NCBI RefSeq assembly: GCF_008084145.1
Contig: NZ_VSDO01000001.1
Location: 1,130,840-1,194,839, forward strand
Origin: Paenibacillus faecis
Lineage (GTDB): Bacteria > Bacillota > Bacilli > Paenibacillales > Paenibacillaceae
DNA length: 64,000 nucleotides
Direction: 5' to 3'
Positions 27,101 to 36,447 of this stretch are shown here, piece by piece. Both the position numbers and the translations under genes were made by a program. Within the stretch, counting starts at the first letter, position 1. The number at the start of each line of letters is the position of its first letter. Under the pieces are notes generated by a model that did no database searches, was not told the DNA's origin, and worked only from the letters and a program-made list of their open reading frames with translations.

Positions 27101-29640
27101 AGCGTGCTCGCCATGTAGTTAACGTTATCCGTCAGATCCCGCCACGTCCCGGCCGCTCCCGGAACGTTCGCCTGGCCGCCGAGCTTGCCTTCCGCTCCCA
27201 CCTCGCGGGCCACCGTGGTGACCTGATCGGCGAAAGTCGCCAGCGTATCGATCATGTTGTTGATCGTGTCCGTCAATTCCGCGATTTCACCCTTCGCTTC
27301 CACCGTCAGCTTCTTCTCCAGATTGCCGTTCGCCACCGCCGTGACGACCTTCGCGATGCCGCGGACCTGATCCGTCAGGTTGGCGGCCATAATATTCACG
27401 TTGTCGGTCAGATCCTTCCATATCCCGCCGACGCCGTTAACCTGCGCTTGTCCGCCGAGCTTGCCGTCCGTGCCGACTTCGCGGGCCACCCGCGTCACTT
27501 CGGAGGCGAAGGAGTTCAGTTGATCCACCATCGTGTTGATCGTGTTCTTCAGTTCCAACAATTCGCCTTTGACATCGACGGTGATCTTCTTCGACAAGTC
27601 GCCATTCGCGACCGCCGTCGTGACACCGGCGATATTGCGCATCTGGATCGTCAGGTTGCTGGTCATCGTGTTTACGGTATCGGTTAGGTCTTTCCAGGTC
27701 CCGGACACATCCTTCACGTCCGCTTGGGCCCCGAGCTTGCCTTCCGTTCCCACCTCGCGGGCGACGCGCGTCACCTCGGAAGCGAACAGGCTGAGCTGAT
27801 CCACCATCGTGTTCATGGTGTTCTTCAGCTCCAAGATCTCGCCTTTCGCATCGACGGTAATCTTCTTCGACAGATCGCCCTTCGCCACCGCGGTCGTAAC
27901 CTCCGCGATGCCGCGCACCTGATCGGTCAAATTTCGCGCCATATTGTTGACGCCCTCGGTCAAATCCTTCCACGTGCCGCCTACGCCCTTCACCTCGGCC
28001 TGGCCGCCGAGCCGGCCTTCGGTCCCGACCTCCAGCGCCACGCGGGTCACTTCGGAGGCAAAGGTCGACAGTTGATCCACCATCGTGTTGATCGTATTTT
28101 TCAGCTCCAAAATTTCTCCCTGCACGTCGGCCGTGATCTTCTTCGACAGATCCCCGTTGGCGACCGCCGTCGTCACGACGGCGATGTTCCGTACCTGGTT
28201 CGTTAAATTGGAGGCCATGTAATTGACGCTTTCCGTCAAATCCCGCCACGTCCCGGCCACGCCGCGAACCTGGGCCTGTCCGCCGAGAATGCCGAGCGTT
28301 CCCACCTCGCGGGCCACCCGCGTGACCTCGGAAGCAAAGGTAGACAACTGATCCACCATGGTGTTGATCGTATTTTTCAGCTCCAGGATCTCGCCCTTCG
28401 CATTCACCGTAATATGCTTGGATAAGTCGCCTTTGGCGACGGCGGTCGTGACTTCCGCGATATTCCGTACCTGATTCGTCAAATTGGACGCCATATAATT
28501 GACGCTTTCCGTCAAATCCCGCCACGTCCCGGCCACCCCGGTCACCTCGGCCTGCCCGCCGAGAATCCCTTCGGTCCCGACCTCCAGCGCCACCCGCGTG
28601 ACCTCGGAGGCAAAGGTGGACAACTGATCCACCATCGTGTTGATCGTGTTTTTCAGTTCCAGAATCTCGCCCTGAACGTTGGCCGTAATCTTCTTCGACA
28701 GGTCCCCGTTGGCCACGGCGGTCGTCACGACGGCGATGTTGCGCACCTGATCGGTCAGGTTCGAAGCCATGTCGTTGACGCTTTCCGTCAAATCCTTCCA
28801 CGTTCCCGAGACGCCCTTCACTTCGGCCTGGCCGCCCAGCTTGCCCTCGGTTCCGACCTCCCGGGCCACCCGGGTCACCTCCGAAGCAAACATGGAGAGC
28901 TGGTCCACCATCGTGTTGATCGTATCCTTGAGCTCCAGAATTTCGCCCTTCGCGTTGACCGTAATCTGCTTCGTCAAATCGCCGTTGGCGACGGCGGTCG
29001 TCACCGCGGCGATATTGCGCACCTGGTCGGTCAGATTCGCGGCCATATTATTAACGCTGTCAGTCAAGTCTTTCCAAGTGCCCGAGACGCCTTTCACATC
29101 GGCCTGGCCGCCCAGCTTGCCCTCGGTACCGACCTCCCGGGCGACCCGGGTCACCTCCGAAGCGAACGTACCGAGCTGATTGACCATCATATTGATATTG
29201 TTGGCCATCCGCAAATACTCGCCGGTCAAAGGTCTGCCCTCGAATTCGACTTCGACTTTCTGGGTCAAATCCCCCTGGGCGACCGCGTTGATCACCCGGG
29301 CGACTTCCGTCGTGGGCTGGACAAGATCGCTGACCAGACCGTTCAACGACTCTACGATAACTTCCCAGCCGCCGCCGGTATTTTTATGTTGGAATCTTCG
29401 GGAAAGCTTGCCTTCCTTGCCGACGACCTGGGCGACCGTTCGAATTTCGCCCGCAAGGTTCTCCTGCATGTCCATAATTTCGTTAAAGGTGTCCGCCACT
29501 TTTCCGGCGATACCGGTTTTGTCGTAAGGCATCCGGAAGGTAAAGTCTCCCTTTTTCATCGCTACCAATGCATTCAGCAATTCGCCGGCGTCGATCCCGT
29601 CGCGGGGCGGCGGAGATTGCTGCTGATCCTGATTCGACAT
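24124..29640 (-). CDS. Soluble multi-HAMP hybrid histidine kinase with three receiver domains
   Basis: About 1,838 residues with no membrane segment. Roughly residues 25-890 are HAMP units in a 92-residue double repeat, alternating '[11 protein letters not shown]' and '[11 protein letters not shown]' types (10 and 9, about 19 in all). A GAF domain follows (about 900-1045), a coiled coil, HisKA with 'SHELRTPLN' (about 1150), a HATPase domain with '[19 protein letters not shown]', and three receiver domains; the first and last keep the phospho-Asp ('[11 protein letters not shown]', '[13 protein letters not shown]'), while the middle one has 'IDNDLGG'. The layout recalls fungal group III (Nik1/Os-1) osmosensor kinases and related bacterial proteins. 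Start ATG 29640 has GAGAGGATCGAGG upstream. No transmitter partner is adjacent. Confidence 0.95.
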   Translation of the reverse strand: MSNQDQQQSPPPRDGIDAGELLNALVAMKKGDFTFRMPYDKTGIAGKVADTFNEIMDMQENLAGEIRTVAQVVGKEGKLSRRFQHKNTGGGWEVIVESLNGLVSDLVQPTTEVARVINAVAQGDLTQKVEVEFEGRPLTGEYLRMANNINMMVNQLGTFASEVTRVAREVGTEGKLGGQADVKGVSGTWKDLTDSVNNMAANLTDQVRNIAAVTTAVANGDLTKQITVNAKGEILELKDTINTMVDQLSMFASEVTRVAREVGTEGKLGGQAEVKGVSGTWKDLTESVNDMASNLTDQVRNIAVVTTAVANGDLSKKITANVQGEILELKNTINTMVDQLSTFASEVTRVALEVGTEGILGGQAEVTGVAGTWRDLTESVNYMASNLTNQVRNIAEVTTAVAKGDLSKHITVNAKGEILELKNTINTMVDQLSTFASEVTRVAREVGTLGILGGQAQVRGVAGTWRDLTESVNYMASNLTNQVRNIAVVTTAVANGDLSKKITADVQGEILELKNTINTMVDQLSTFASEVTRVALEVGTEGRLGGQAEVKGVGGTWKDLTEGVNNMARNLTDQVRGIAEVTTAVAKGDLSKKITVDAKGEILELKNTMNTMVDQLSLFASEVTRVAREVGTEGKLGAQADVKDVSGTWKDLTDTVNTMTSNLTIQMRNIAGVTTAVANGDLSKKITVDVKGELLELKNTINTMVDQLNSFASEVTRVAREVGTDGKLGGQAQVNGVGGIWKDLTDNVNIMAANLTDQVRGIAKVVTAVANGNLEKKLTVEAKGEIAELTDTINNMIDTLATFADQVTTVAREVGAEGKLGGQANVPGAAGTWRDLTDNVNYMASTLTSQVRAITTVATAVTKGDLSRSIDVAAAGEVAVLKDNVNEMIRNLKETTRINTEQDWLKTNLAKFSRLLQGQRDLYAVSRMILSELAPLVSMQHGVMYINEQIGGEPTLVLFASYAYQQRKHLSNQFKAGEGLVGQCLIEKQRILLTNVPEDYVVISSGLGEAAPLNIVLLPIIFEDQVLAVLELASFRRFTAIDLDFLDQLTESIGIVINTMQANRRTEELLMQSQSLTEELQNQQLELQKTNEELEEKARLLVLQKAEVESKNNEVEIAKRVLEEKAEQLALTSRYKSEFLANMSHELRTPLNSLLLLAEQLAENPDRNLTDSQVKFAQTIQDAGTELLELINDILDLSKIESGTVTADYNEIKLKEIKGSLERTFLHMAEQKQLDFAVKLDRNLPESLVTDPKRLQQVLKNLLSNAFKFTEKGQVLLHVRKAEDGWSAGNEKLNRAKEVICFSVSDTGIGIPVDKQAIIFEAFQQADGSTSREYGGTGLGLAISREIATLLGGEITLYSVVNKGSVFNLYLPLYTDIPGHEPEEDAETVSEPASAARYVPEVIDVSPREPKRSGVTKEERVIRDDRDSIQPGDSVFLIVEDDVKFNEILLDVLHKKGIKGIITTRGTGALELAQKYRPDAITLDLRLKDMDGWLIIDQLKNDLSVRHIPICVITVEDDEIELRQKGVYEYIRKPVSNEELESKLDQLREFSNRDTHRLLIVMSDEARRKESVELLDNNDLEIVACDTGRKALNQLKAKRFDVILIDNDLGGTDVFGLIYDIHKNMQNKAVPIILNRQRKWTPEQENQLEDLMKSSVIKEVKTPVQMMDETSLYLHRKAENLPDESRQTLVKLHESDEMIKSKQVLVVDDDIRNIFALTTILERHNMKVIPAENGQEAIQILENTPSIEIVLMDIMMPIMDGYETTRAIRQKPEFRDLPIIALTAKAMSGDREACLEAGASDYITKPVNSAQLLSMIRSWLDQPQEEEGNAAPEDAEGE
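27000..29556. repeat. 276-bp coding repeats of the HAMP kinase
   Basis: The DNA for the HAMP units is itself a tandem repeat of 276 bases, with long nearly identical stretches, such as the codons for '[15 protein letters not shown]' and '[11 protein letters not shown]'. Unequal recombination could change HAMP number in steps of two. Confidence 0.85.
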
Positions 29641-29783
29641 CCTCGATCCTCTCCCGACATCTTGTTTATAGACATATATATACAACCTATGACAAAATCT
29701 TAACCTTTAAATAGTTTACTACGCAAATCAACGCGCTGTCATTAACCGTAAAGACATCCGGCACAAAGACCCAGAAAAGAGGA

Positions 29784-29815
29784 AATCCCGCCATGCCTGA
29801 CGGCAAAGCGGGATT
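29784..29815 (-). terminator. Hairpin after the YjcZ-like gene
   Basis: AATCCCGC and GCGGGATT arms are followed by TTCCTCTTTT on the minus strand, 12 bases past the stop. Confidence 0.6.
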
Positions 29816-29827
29816 ATTCAACTTAGC

Positions 29828-29956
29828 TTATACTACGAAAGCTCTGGATACGATGACGAGCAGAATGAACAATACCAAAATCACACCGGTAGATGTCCAA
29901 ATGCCCCCCGGATATCCGCCGCCGTATCCTCCAACATTACCGCCAACACCGCTCAC
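29828..29956 (-). CDS. YjcZ-family small membrane peptide (sporulation-associated)
   Basis: A 42-residue peptide. A Gly/Tyr-rich N-terminus (VGGYGGGYPGG) is followed by one membrane helix 'GVILVLFILLVIVSRAFV'. That is the pattern of YjcZ-type mini-proteins found in many copies in spore-forming Bacilli, often expressed in sporulation. Translation begins at GTG 29956, seven bases after AAAGGAGGAATC; the overlapping ATG is followed at once by a stop in its own frame. It is too short for usual gene-length cut-offs. It has its own hairpin terminator. Confidence 0.85.
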   Translation of the reverse strand: MSGVGGNVGGYGGGYPGGIWTSTGVILVLFILLVIVSRAFVV

Positions 29957-30061
29957 ATGGATTCCTCCTTTGGTTTAAAGTACACCCTATTCTATTCGGT
30001 ATCCCGGCGCTTGACTGGGCCTTCCCTCCAAGTTGGGCACAGGCCCTGATTTTTCAAAAAA

Positions 30062-32017
30062 CTAAACCATCACACGCTTGAGTTGAATCATGTACCGGGA
30101 CCGGACCACCGCGTAATAGAGGGCTTGAGCCGCCAGGAAGGTACCGGTCGACACCAGCACGGGAACGGTGACTTCGCCTAAATTAAAGGCGCTGCCGAGC
30201 AGCGACAGAACCACCATCGTCTGGATGCCCGAAATCAGAATCGGCACAAAAAACAGCAGAGCGATCTGCAAACCGGACGCGAACTTCATTTCGCGGTCGG
30301 CCAGCCCGATTTTCGAAAGGGAATGATACATCCGGCGGTCCTGATTCAGTTCGCTGTACAGCTTGAAATACAGGAAACTGGCCGACGAGATGGAGAAAAT
30401 GGCCGCGATAAACACGCCGACGAAAATGAACATGGACAACCCTTGTTTGGTGTTCGCGTACGAGTCTCCCCGGGCGGACAGATAGTTTTTCGTCTCTCCG
30501 TCATCCAATCTCTCCCTGTTCTCCGCCACCAAGCGGACCGTCATGGCGACCTCCGGATCCTGCAGGGAGGGTACGCCCTGGCGATCCCATGCCTTAATCA
30601 GGAAGCGGACGTCGGAAGAGAGCCACCCGCTCTCATCCTCAGGGATTTGCCGTTTTAATTTATCATAAGCCGCATCGTTCAGCACAATCAGCGATTTGCC
30701 GCCGCCTGCGCCAAAGAGCCGTGCCGGCCGTTTTTCCGAAATCTTAAACGTATGGGACAGCGGCGATTCCAGGGAGACGGTCTCCCCTTCCAGCCCCAAT
30801 AAATCCTTCGGAGGATCGTCCGCCGAATACAGCAGCACGCCTTGATCTTGCGGAATTTCCTGATCCAGCGGGGCTGCGCCGGCTTTCTCGGCCAACTTGT
30901 TGTAATTCGTCAAGGAAGCCAGCTCTACGTACACCCAATTTCCGCCCGAAACAGAGGATTGAATCGTCTCCGTGCGAACCGTTTCATACGGGATGTCCTC
31001 TTTGTTCAGTTGACCTTCAATCCATCCCAGGTCTTTCTTCAGATCGGATTCGTTGTATACGCTAAGATTTATCGCAAAGGGATCGCCGGCGTACAATTTG
31101 GCAATCTGGGTATTGATCGATAAAATGACCCCGACGCTCATACAGGCCAAGGAAGTGGCGACGGTGACCATGAACAGCATCCTCGCGTTATCCTTGATTT
31201 TATACGCCATCTCCGAAACCCAGATGAGATTCGTGCCCCGCCATAGCATCCGTTTGCTTCGTTTAGCCACCTTAATCAGAAACACCGCAACTTGCGTGTA
31301 GAAAAAATAAGTCCCTCCGACTCCCGTCACCGCGGCGAGCATCACCTCCTTCTCGCCGATTTTGGATCCGCGCTGCAGCAGCATTACGGAAGCCGCAAGC
31401 AGGCCGACGCCCAACAATGCGAGCAGCCAGGAAGTTTTGGGCTCTTTTTTCGGTTTACTGCTTCCGCTCAGGAGCTCGAGCACCCGATTTTTACGTATAA
31501 ATATCAGCGTAAACACCGATAAAAACAGAAACAGCAGCAGGAACGCCACCGTCGTAAAGATCATCGCTTTCCAGGGCATATAAAAGGGAAGGCCGTTCAT
31601 CCCCGTCACGCTGGCGCCCAGCAGCAGAAACAGCTTGGACAACAGCATGCCGCTGGCAAGCCCGACAATAACGGACAACAAACCGATGATCATGTTCTCC
31701 AGAAAAATCAGCCGGTTAATCGTTCCCGAAGTCGCTCCCAGGATCGTCAAAATGCCGAATTCCTTGCTCCGCGCCTTCAAAAAGCTGCTGATCGAGTAAA
31801 GCACGAACAAAAAAGAGAAGACGAAAATGATATATTCGGCGACCTGCATGCCGACCCGCGTCATCCTCCCCATTTCCGAGCCGGTGATGCCGGGGTGGAA
31901 GATGAACATCGCGTATGTGAAAAAAATCATCACCATAAAGGCGCTGCTCAAAAAATAAGCGATATAGGCCCGCGCATTTCGCCCTACATTGTTAAACGCG
32001 AATTGAAGAAAGCTCAT
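30062..32017 (-). CDS. BceB-like FtsX-family ABC permease
   Basis: 651 residues with about ten membrane helices and a large extracytoplasmic domain between helices seven and eight (about residues 310-530), the hallmark of BceB permeases that sense and remove peptide antibiotics such as bacitracin. 'FLKARSKEFGILTILGAT' is the cytoplasmic FtsX segment contacting the ATPase. The start is ATG 32017 with GGGAGG 6-12 bases upstream, inside the end of the ATPase gene (26-base overlap). Together with the ATPase, kinase and regulator upstream it forms a Bce-type detoxification module (inference from family and context). Confidence 0.9.
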   Translation of the reverse strand: MSFLQFAFNNVGRNARAYIAYFLSSAFMVMIFFTYAMFIFHPGITGSEMGRMTRVGMQVAEYIIFVFSFLFVLYSISSFLKARSKEFGILTILGATSGTINRLIFLENMIIGLLSVIVGLASGMLLSKLFLLLGASVTGMNGLPFYMPWKAMIFTTVAFLLLFLFLSVFTLIFIRKNRVLELLSGSSKPKKEPKTSWLLALLGVGLLAASVMLLQRGSKIGEKEVMLAAVTGVGGTYFFYTQVAVFLIKVAKRSKRMLWRGTNLIWVSEMAYKIKDNARMLFMVTVATSLACMSVGVILSINTQIAKLYAGDPFAINLSVYNESDLKKDLGWIEGQLNKEDIPYETVRTETIQSSVSGGNWVYVELASLTNYNKLAEKAGAAPLDQEIPQDQGVLLYSADDPPKDLLGLEGETVSLESPLSHTFKISEKRPARLFGAGGGKSLIVLNDAAYDKLKRQIPEDESGWLSSDVRFLIKAWDRQGVPSLQDPEVAMTVRLVAENRERLDDGETKNYLSARGDSYANTKQGLSMFIFVGVFIAAIFSISSASFLYFKLYSELNQDRRMYHSLSKIGLADREMKFASGLQIALLFFVPILISGIQTMVVLSLLGSAFNLGEVTVPVLVSTGTFLAAQALYYAVVRSRYMIQLKRVMV

Positions 32018-32762
32018 GGGCGTTCCCTCCCAAAAAGGACAACATTTCAATGATCTTCTGGAAGAAAGCCTGCCTGCTGTCCCCCCGGTGAATCTCGCTC
32101 GACAGCATGCCGTCCTTTATAAATACCACCCGGTCACAGTAGCTTGCGGCCAAAGGATCATGGCTCACCAGCATCATGGTCGTGCCCTCGCTCCGGTTGA
32201 TGCCTTCAAGCAGCTCCATAACGGCCCGCGAGGCATTGGAATCGAGCGAGCCGGTCGGTTCGTCCGCGAGCAGCAGCGAGGGGCCGGGGATCATAGCCCG
32301 GGCGATCGCGGCCCGCTGCCGCTGGCCTCCGGAAATCTCATAAATTCTTTTGCCGAGAATATCCCGAATCCCCAGCTTGTCCGCGATTCTTTCCAGCTTC
32401 TTCTCCATCTCCCGGAGCGGCCTCCGGTCAAGCGTCAGCGGCAACACGATATTTTCCGCCACCGTCAACGTATCCAGCAGATTAAAATCCTGAAACACAA
32501 ACCCCAGCTCCCTGCGCCGGAAGGCTGCGAGTTCTTTTCTTTTTAACGCAAACGGATTTTTGCCGTTGATCAGCACCTCTCCCGTACTGGGCGCGTCGAT
32601 CGTCGAAACCAGATTCAGCAACGTGGTTTTTCCGCTGCCGGAGGGCCCCATAATTCCGACAAACTCCCCTTGTTCAATCGTCAAATGGATGTCGTGCAGG
32701 GCCCGCGTTACGATTTTGCCCGGATACACCTTGCCGAGGCCCCGTACTTGCAATAAATCCAT
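31992..32762 (-). CDS. BceA-like ABC transporter ATPase
   Basis: 256 residues, a single ABC domain: Walker A 'GPSGSGKTTLL', Q-loop 'FVFQDFNLLDTLTVAENI', signature 'SGGQRQRAAIARAM', Walker B 'LLLADEPTGSLDS', H-loop 'VSHDP'. It powers the permease whose gene overlaps its 3' end. ATG 32762 is chosen with AAAGGAGAGAG upstream. It is separated from the kinase gene by a terminator and about 150 bases, so the transporter probably has its own inducible promoter, as in bceAB. Confidence 0.93.
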   Translation of the reverse strand: MDLLQVRGLGKVYPGKIVTRALHDIHLTIEQGEFVGIMGPSGSGKTTLLNLVSTIDAPSTGEVLINGKNPFALKRKELAAFRRRELGFVFQDFNLLDTLTVAENIVLPLTLDRRPLREMEKKLERIADKLGIRDILGKRIYEISGGQRQRAAIARAMIPGPSLLLADEPTGSLDSNASRAVMELLEGINRSEGTTMMLVSHDPLAASYCDRVVFIKDGMLSSEIHRGDSRQAFFQKIIEMLSFLGGNAHELSSIRV

Positions 32763-32911
32763 AGTACTCTCTCCTTTCACTCACCCCCAACGCGTACGGG
32801 GGGCGGCATTTCATCTAGCCTTGTTTTTACTTTATCCAATCCCTCCGGCTCGGGCCATCGATTTTTCTTAACCCTGTCTTAACGATTTGTAAGGTTCTGT
32901 TCGCAAAAAAA

Positions 32912-32940
32912 AGATGCCCCGTTTCTCAACGGCAGCATCT
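32912..32940 (-). terminator. Terminator after the BceS-like kinase gene
   Basis: AGATGCTGCCGTT and AACGGGGCATCT arms, one internal mismatch, are followed by TTTTTTTTG on the minus strand, five bases past the stop. Confidence 0.85.
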
Positions 32941-32944
32941 GCAG

Positions 32945-33946
32945 CTACAACTTCCGATCCGCGGTAAAGATCAACCTGACCGTAGTCCCTTCTCCCCATG
33001 TGGACTCCAGCTCCACTTTGTGGTCCAAACGGCGGCAAACCTCCCGGACGAGGTAAAGCCCCATCCCGGTCGATTCCCGGTACTGTCTGCCCTGTTCTCC
33101 CGTAAAATAAGGGTCGAAGACGCGGCGCAGATCTTCCTTTCGGATCCCCACGCCATGATCGGCAATTTCCAACACCACTTTTTTGCCCCGCCGCATGGCG
33201 GTAAATTCCACCTTGTTCCCTTTGCCGGCCGAATAGTTAACGGCGTTGACCGCAATCTGCCCCAGGATGAATTCCAGCCACTTCTCGTCGGAATACACCT
33301 GGACCTCTTCCCCGATTTCGATCACCGGATAGACCCCTTTCCGGATAAACAGCCTCCGATGGGCCGCCACCGTACGGTTAACGGCATCCCGCAAAGAGAC
33401 GCGATCCACCCGGAAGTCGCTTTCGAACCGTTCCAGCCGGGACGTGTACAGCGCCATCTCCAGTCCGCCGCGCAGCCGGTCCAGCTCTTCCTGAATGCTT
33501 TCGCGCACGCTTTCGGGCAGCGCTTCTTTTTCATTTTCCAAGGTGAGTTGAATGACGGATAAGGGCGTTTTCATCTGATGGACCCAACGGTTGGTGAACG
33601 CCGTATTGGTCTCCATCTGGCTGCGGTACTTGTACAATTCCTCCTGGAACAGGCGGTAACCGGCCTCCATCCGGGAATCCAGCGCCAGGGCCAGCGGCGT
33701 TTCGCCGGAAGGGTCTATCAGCTCCTCCAGTTTCCCGGGCGGAATCGTAAGCTTGCGGTATACTTCGCGGCGGCTAAAGTATTGGTATCCCAAGTACAAC
33801 AGAAGACAAGTAACGCTTAGCAGGAGCGCGTACACCGCGATGTCGAGTTCCCGGCTCCCGGCAAGCCAATACAGAAAAGGAACCAGAACCATCTGCGGGA
33901 TCAAAAAGAGCAGAAGCGGAATCTGTTCTTTCCAGAAAAGCCTCAT
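32945..33946 (-). CDS. BceS-like intramembrane-sensing histidine kinase
   Basis: 333 residues. Two N-terminal membrane helices (about 9-29 and 36-56) have almost no extracellular loop, typical of intramembrane-sensing kinases that read the flux state of a BceAB-type transporter. The H-box is 'RWVHQMKTPLSVIQL', N-box 'GQIAVNAVNYSAG', and 'DHGVGI', 'GMGLYLVRE' form the ATP lid. The ATG overlaps the stop of the response regulator gene by four bases. Confidence 0.92.
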   Translation of the reverse strand: MRLFWKEQIPLLLFLIPQMVLVPFLYWLAGSRELDIAVYALLLSVTCLLLYLGYQYFSRREVYRKLTIPPGKLEELIDPSGETPLALALDSRMEAGYRLFQEELYKYRSQMETNTAFTNRWVHQMKTPLSVIQLTLENEKEALPESVRESIQEELDRLRGGLEMALYTSRLERFESDFRVDRVSLRDAVNRTVAAHRRLFIRKGVYPVIEIGEEVQVYSDEKWLEFILGQIAVNAVNYSAGKGNKVEFTAMRRGKKVVLEIADHGVGIRKEDLRRVFDPYFTGEQGRQYRESTGMGLYLVREVCRRLDHKVELESTWGEGTTVRLIFTADRKL

Positions 33947-34644
33947 GCTTCTCCCGCCACGGAAGGCAGCAGCATGTATCCCGCTCCCCTGACCGTCTCG
34001 ACGGCATCCTCCAGCCCCAGCTCTTTCAGCTTCTTCCGGATCCGCGTCACATACACGTTCAGCGTGTTGTCATCGATAAAATGATGGTCCTGCCACATCA
34101 GATCGAGCAGTTTTTCCCGGGTGACGACCCGTCCCACCCGCTCCATCAACGCTTCAAGCAGGACCGCTTCCTTCTGGGTGAGCACGACCGCCTGATCTCC
34201 CCGCGTGACCGTAAACCGTTCGGGGTACAGCAGCAGCCCGGCGCCGCCCACGGTTCGTTCCTCTTGTTTTGCGGCATAAGTGCCGTAGGCTCTCCGCAGG
34301 TGGCTGCGGATTTTAGCCATCACCACTTCATATGAAAAGGGCTTGGTGATGTAGTCATCCGCCCCGTTCTCAAGCGCCATGATCTGGTCCATCCCGCTGT
34401 CCCGGGCGGAGATGAACAGAATCGGACAGGTCGATACGGAGCGGATTTGCCGGCACCAATAAAATCCGTCGAAGTTCGGCAAATTCACATCCAGCATGAC
34501 CAGATCCGCCCCGCTTTCCGTAAACCGTTCCAGCACCCGGCTGAAATCGGATACCTGTTCGGCGCGATACCCGTACTTCTCGATTTGAGCGGAAAGCATC
34601 GCGGTAATTTTCGGATCGTCTTCCACAATCAAAATGGTGAACAT
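33943..34644 (-). CDS. OmpR-family response regulator (BceR-like)
   Basis: 233 residues: receiver domain with phospho-acceptor Asp52 in 'LVMLDVNLPNFDG', Lys in 'YITKPFSYEV', and a C-terminal winged helix ('LLDLMWQDHHFIDDNTLNVYVTRIRKKL'). It should bind the promoter of the adjacent ABC transporter when phosphorylated by the kinase encoded next to it. It starts 16 bases after a radical SAM gene, with AAGGAGCG as ribosome site, so it may be read from the recQ promoter as well as its own. Confidence 0.93.
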   Translation of the reverse strand: MFTILIVEDDPKITAMLSAQIEKYGYRAEQVSDFSRVLERFTESGADLVMLDVNLPNFDGFYWCRQIRSVSTCPILFISARDSGMDQIMALENGADDYITKPFSYEVVMAKIRSHLRRAYGTYAAKQEERTVGGAGLLLYPERFTVTRGDQAVVLTQKEAVLLEALMERVGRVVTREKLLDLMWQDHHFIDDNTLNVYVTRIRKKLKELGLEDAVETVRGAGYMLLPSVAGEA

Positions 34645-34660
34645 GGGACTATCGCTCCTT

Positions 34661-36436
34661 TCAACGTTGAGCCGGGGACAGCTGTAACGGCGCTGTGTAA
34701 AACAGCGGTTTGTCCGCTGCCGGCTCCTGCTGGTAGACCACGATCAGCAGGGAACCGCCCTGTCCCTCCGGGGAATCTTGCGTCCCGTCCAGTACGGCCT
34801 GCAGTGAAAAAGGCAGCTCGTCCACGACCGCGTTCTTCTGAAGTTCCCGTTCGTTAAACCCGTGAGCGGCAAACGCGGCGGAAACGCTCTGCGGACGTTC
34901 GGCGAGCCGTTTGAAAATCGCGGTCCGGCGGTCCTTGTCCAGCCGGTCTTCCCACCAGATTTTCCGCGGTTTGTATTTATGCTGCAAATAATAATCCAGC
35001 TTCATCAAGCCCAGCACGATTTCCGGCTCCTTCATCCCCCGGCAGCCCAAAAATTCATGCAGCCGCGTAAACAGGTCCTCCAGTTGATGGCCGATGCGCT
35101 GCCATCCCCGGCTTTCCCAGAAGTCGCCGAACTCCTGGAAAAAATCGAACGGAGAGTCAAACTCCGAGGTAATCAGATACTCCATCGTATGGTCCATCCG
35201 GTGATCGTTCCAGTATTTCTCCAGCACATCCTCGAGCCGCTTCAACCGGACGATATCGGAAAAGGGCAAAATGTCGTTGCCCAAAATTTCGTAAGGCGCA
35301 TGGTCCATATAAATGTAATTGTACTTGACGGCGTCGTTCCGCAGCCCCGTGCCGCGCAGCATCTTGAGAAAACCGAGCTGCAGCTCCTCCGGCCGCATGG
35401 CGAAGACGTCATTGAACGTTTTGCGGAACGTCGCGTAATCTTCTTCCGGGAGTCCGGCGATCAGATCGAGATGCTGGTCGATTTTGCCGCTCTCTTTGAT
35501 TTTTGTCACCGTACGCTTCAGTTTGGTGAAATTTTGACGGCGTTTAACGAGCTCGTTCGTCGGATCGTTCGTCGATTGGACCCCGATTTCAAAGCGGAAA
35601 ATCCCCGGCGGGGCGTTTTCGGCCAAATAATCCAGGACCTCTGGCCGCATAATGTCCGCCGTGATTTCGAACTGAAAGACGCATCCGCCGTGGTTTTGAA
35701 TAAGAAACTCGAACATCTCCATCGCATAGCTGCGGTTAATGTTAAATGTACGGTCCAGAAACTTGATCGTCTTCGCTCCGTGGGAAATCAGATACAAAAT
35801 GTCCGACTTGACGCGCTCGATATCATAATAGCGAACCCCCACCTCAATGCTGGACAGGCAAAATTGACAGCTGAACGGACAGCCCCGGCTGGTCTCGAAA
35901 TACACGATCCGCTTGCCCAGATGCGGAATGTCCTCGGGAAAGCGGTGCGGGGACGGCAGCGTGTTCAGATCCGATTTCGGCCGCGGCGGATTGAGCCGGA
36001 TTTCCCCGTCCTTCCGGTAAGCCGCGCCGAACACGAAGTGGAACTTCCGGTCGCCCGCCAGCTCCTCCAGGAGATGGTGGAACGTCTCCTCGCCGTCGCC
36101 CATTACGATAAAATCGACGCTGGGGATCCGCCGCATCCAATATTCCGTATCATAGGACACTTCCGGTCCGCCGAGCACGATCGCGGTATCCGGCAGCACT
36201 TTGCGGAGCAGCTCCACCACCTTGATCGTCTCTTCGATATTCCAAATGTAACACGAGAATCCGACCACGTCCGGGCGCTTCTGGTACAAATCCGATACGA
36301 TATTCAGGACCGGATCCTTAATCGTGTACTCGGCCAGGTCGATATCGAACCGGTTACCGCTGTAGGCCTTCAGGAGCCGGATCGCCAGCGAGGTGTGAAT
36401 ATATTTGGCGTTTAACGTAGCTAAGATGACTTTCAT
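34661..36436 (-). CDS. B12-binding-domain radical SAM protein (DUF4080 family)
   Basis: 591 residues. The N-terminal Rossmann-like cobalamin domain ('PDVVGFSCYIWN', 'VLGGPEVSYD') lacks the strict DxHxxG base-off motif. A radical SAM domain follows with the cluster 'CPFSCQFC' at about residue 190, and a C-terminal DUF4080 region. The reaction is unknown for this family. It begins 11 bases downstream of recQ and probably shares its transcript. The start at 36436 fits the family N-terminus 'MKVILATLNAKYIHTSLA'. Confidence 0.88.
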   Translation of the reverse strand: MKVILATLNAKYIHTSLAIRLLKAYSGNRFDIDLAEYTIKDPVLNIVSDLYQKRPDVVGFSCYIWNIEETIKVVELLRKVLPDTAIVLGGPEVSYDTEYWMRRIPSVDFIVMGDGEETFHHLLEELAGDRKFHFVFGAAYRKDGEIRLNPPRPKSDLNTLPSPHRFPEDIPHLGKRIVYFETSRGCPFSCQFCLSSIEVGVRYYDIERVKSDILYLISHGAKTIKFLDRTFNINRSYAMEMFEFLIQNHGGCVFQFEITADIMRPEVLDYLAENAPPGIFRFEIGVQSTNDPTNELVKRRQNFTKLKRTVTKIKESGKIDQHLDLIAGLPEEDYATFRKTFNDVFAMRPEELQLGFLKMLRGTGLRNDAVKYNYIYMDHAPYEILGNDILPFSDIVRLKRLEDVLEKYWNDHRMDHTMEYLITSEFDSPFDFFQEFGDFWESRGWQRIGHQLEDLFTRLHEFLGCRGMKEPEIVLGLMKLDYYLQHKYKPRKIWWEDRLDKDRRTAIFKRLAERPQSVSAAFAAHGFNERELQKNAVVDELPFSLQAVLDGTQDSPEGQGGSLLIVVYQQEPAADKPLFYTAPLQLSPAQR

Positions 36437-36447
36437 CGCTCACAACC

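Noticed and set aside
24124-29640. Possible frameshifts or assembly collapse in the HAMP repeats
   Set aside because: The frame is intact through all units, and the unit boundaries are regular, so a real tandem repeat is the simpler reading, though unit number should be confirmed with long reads.
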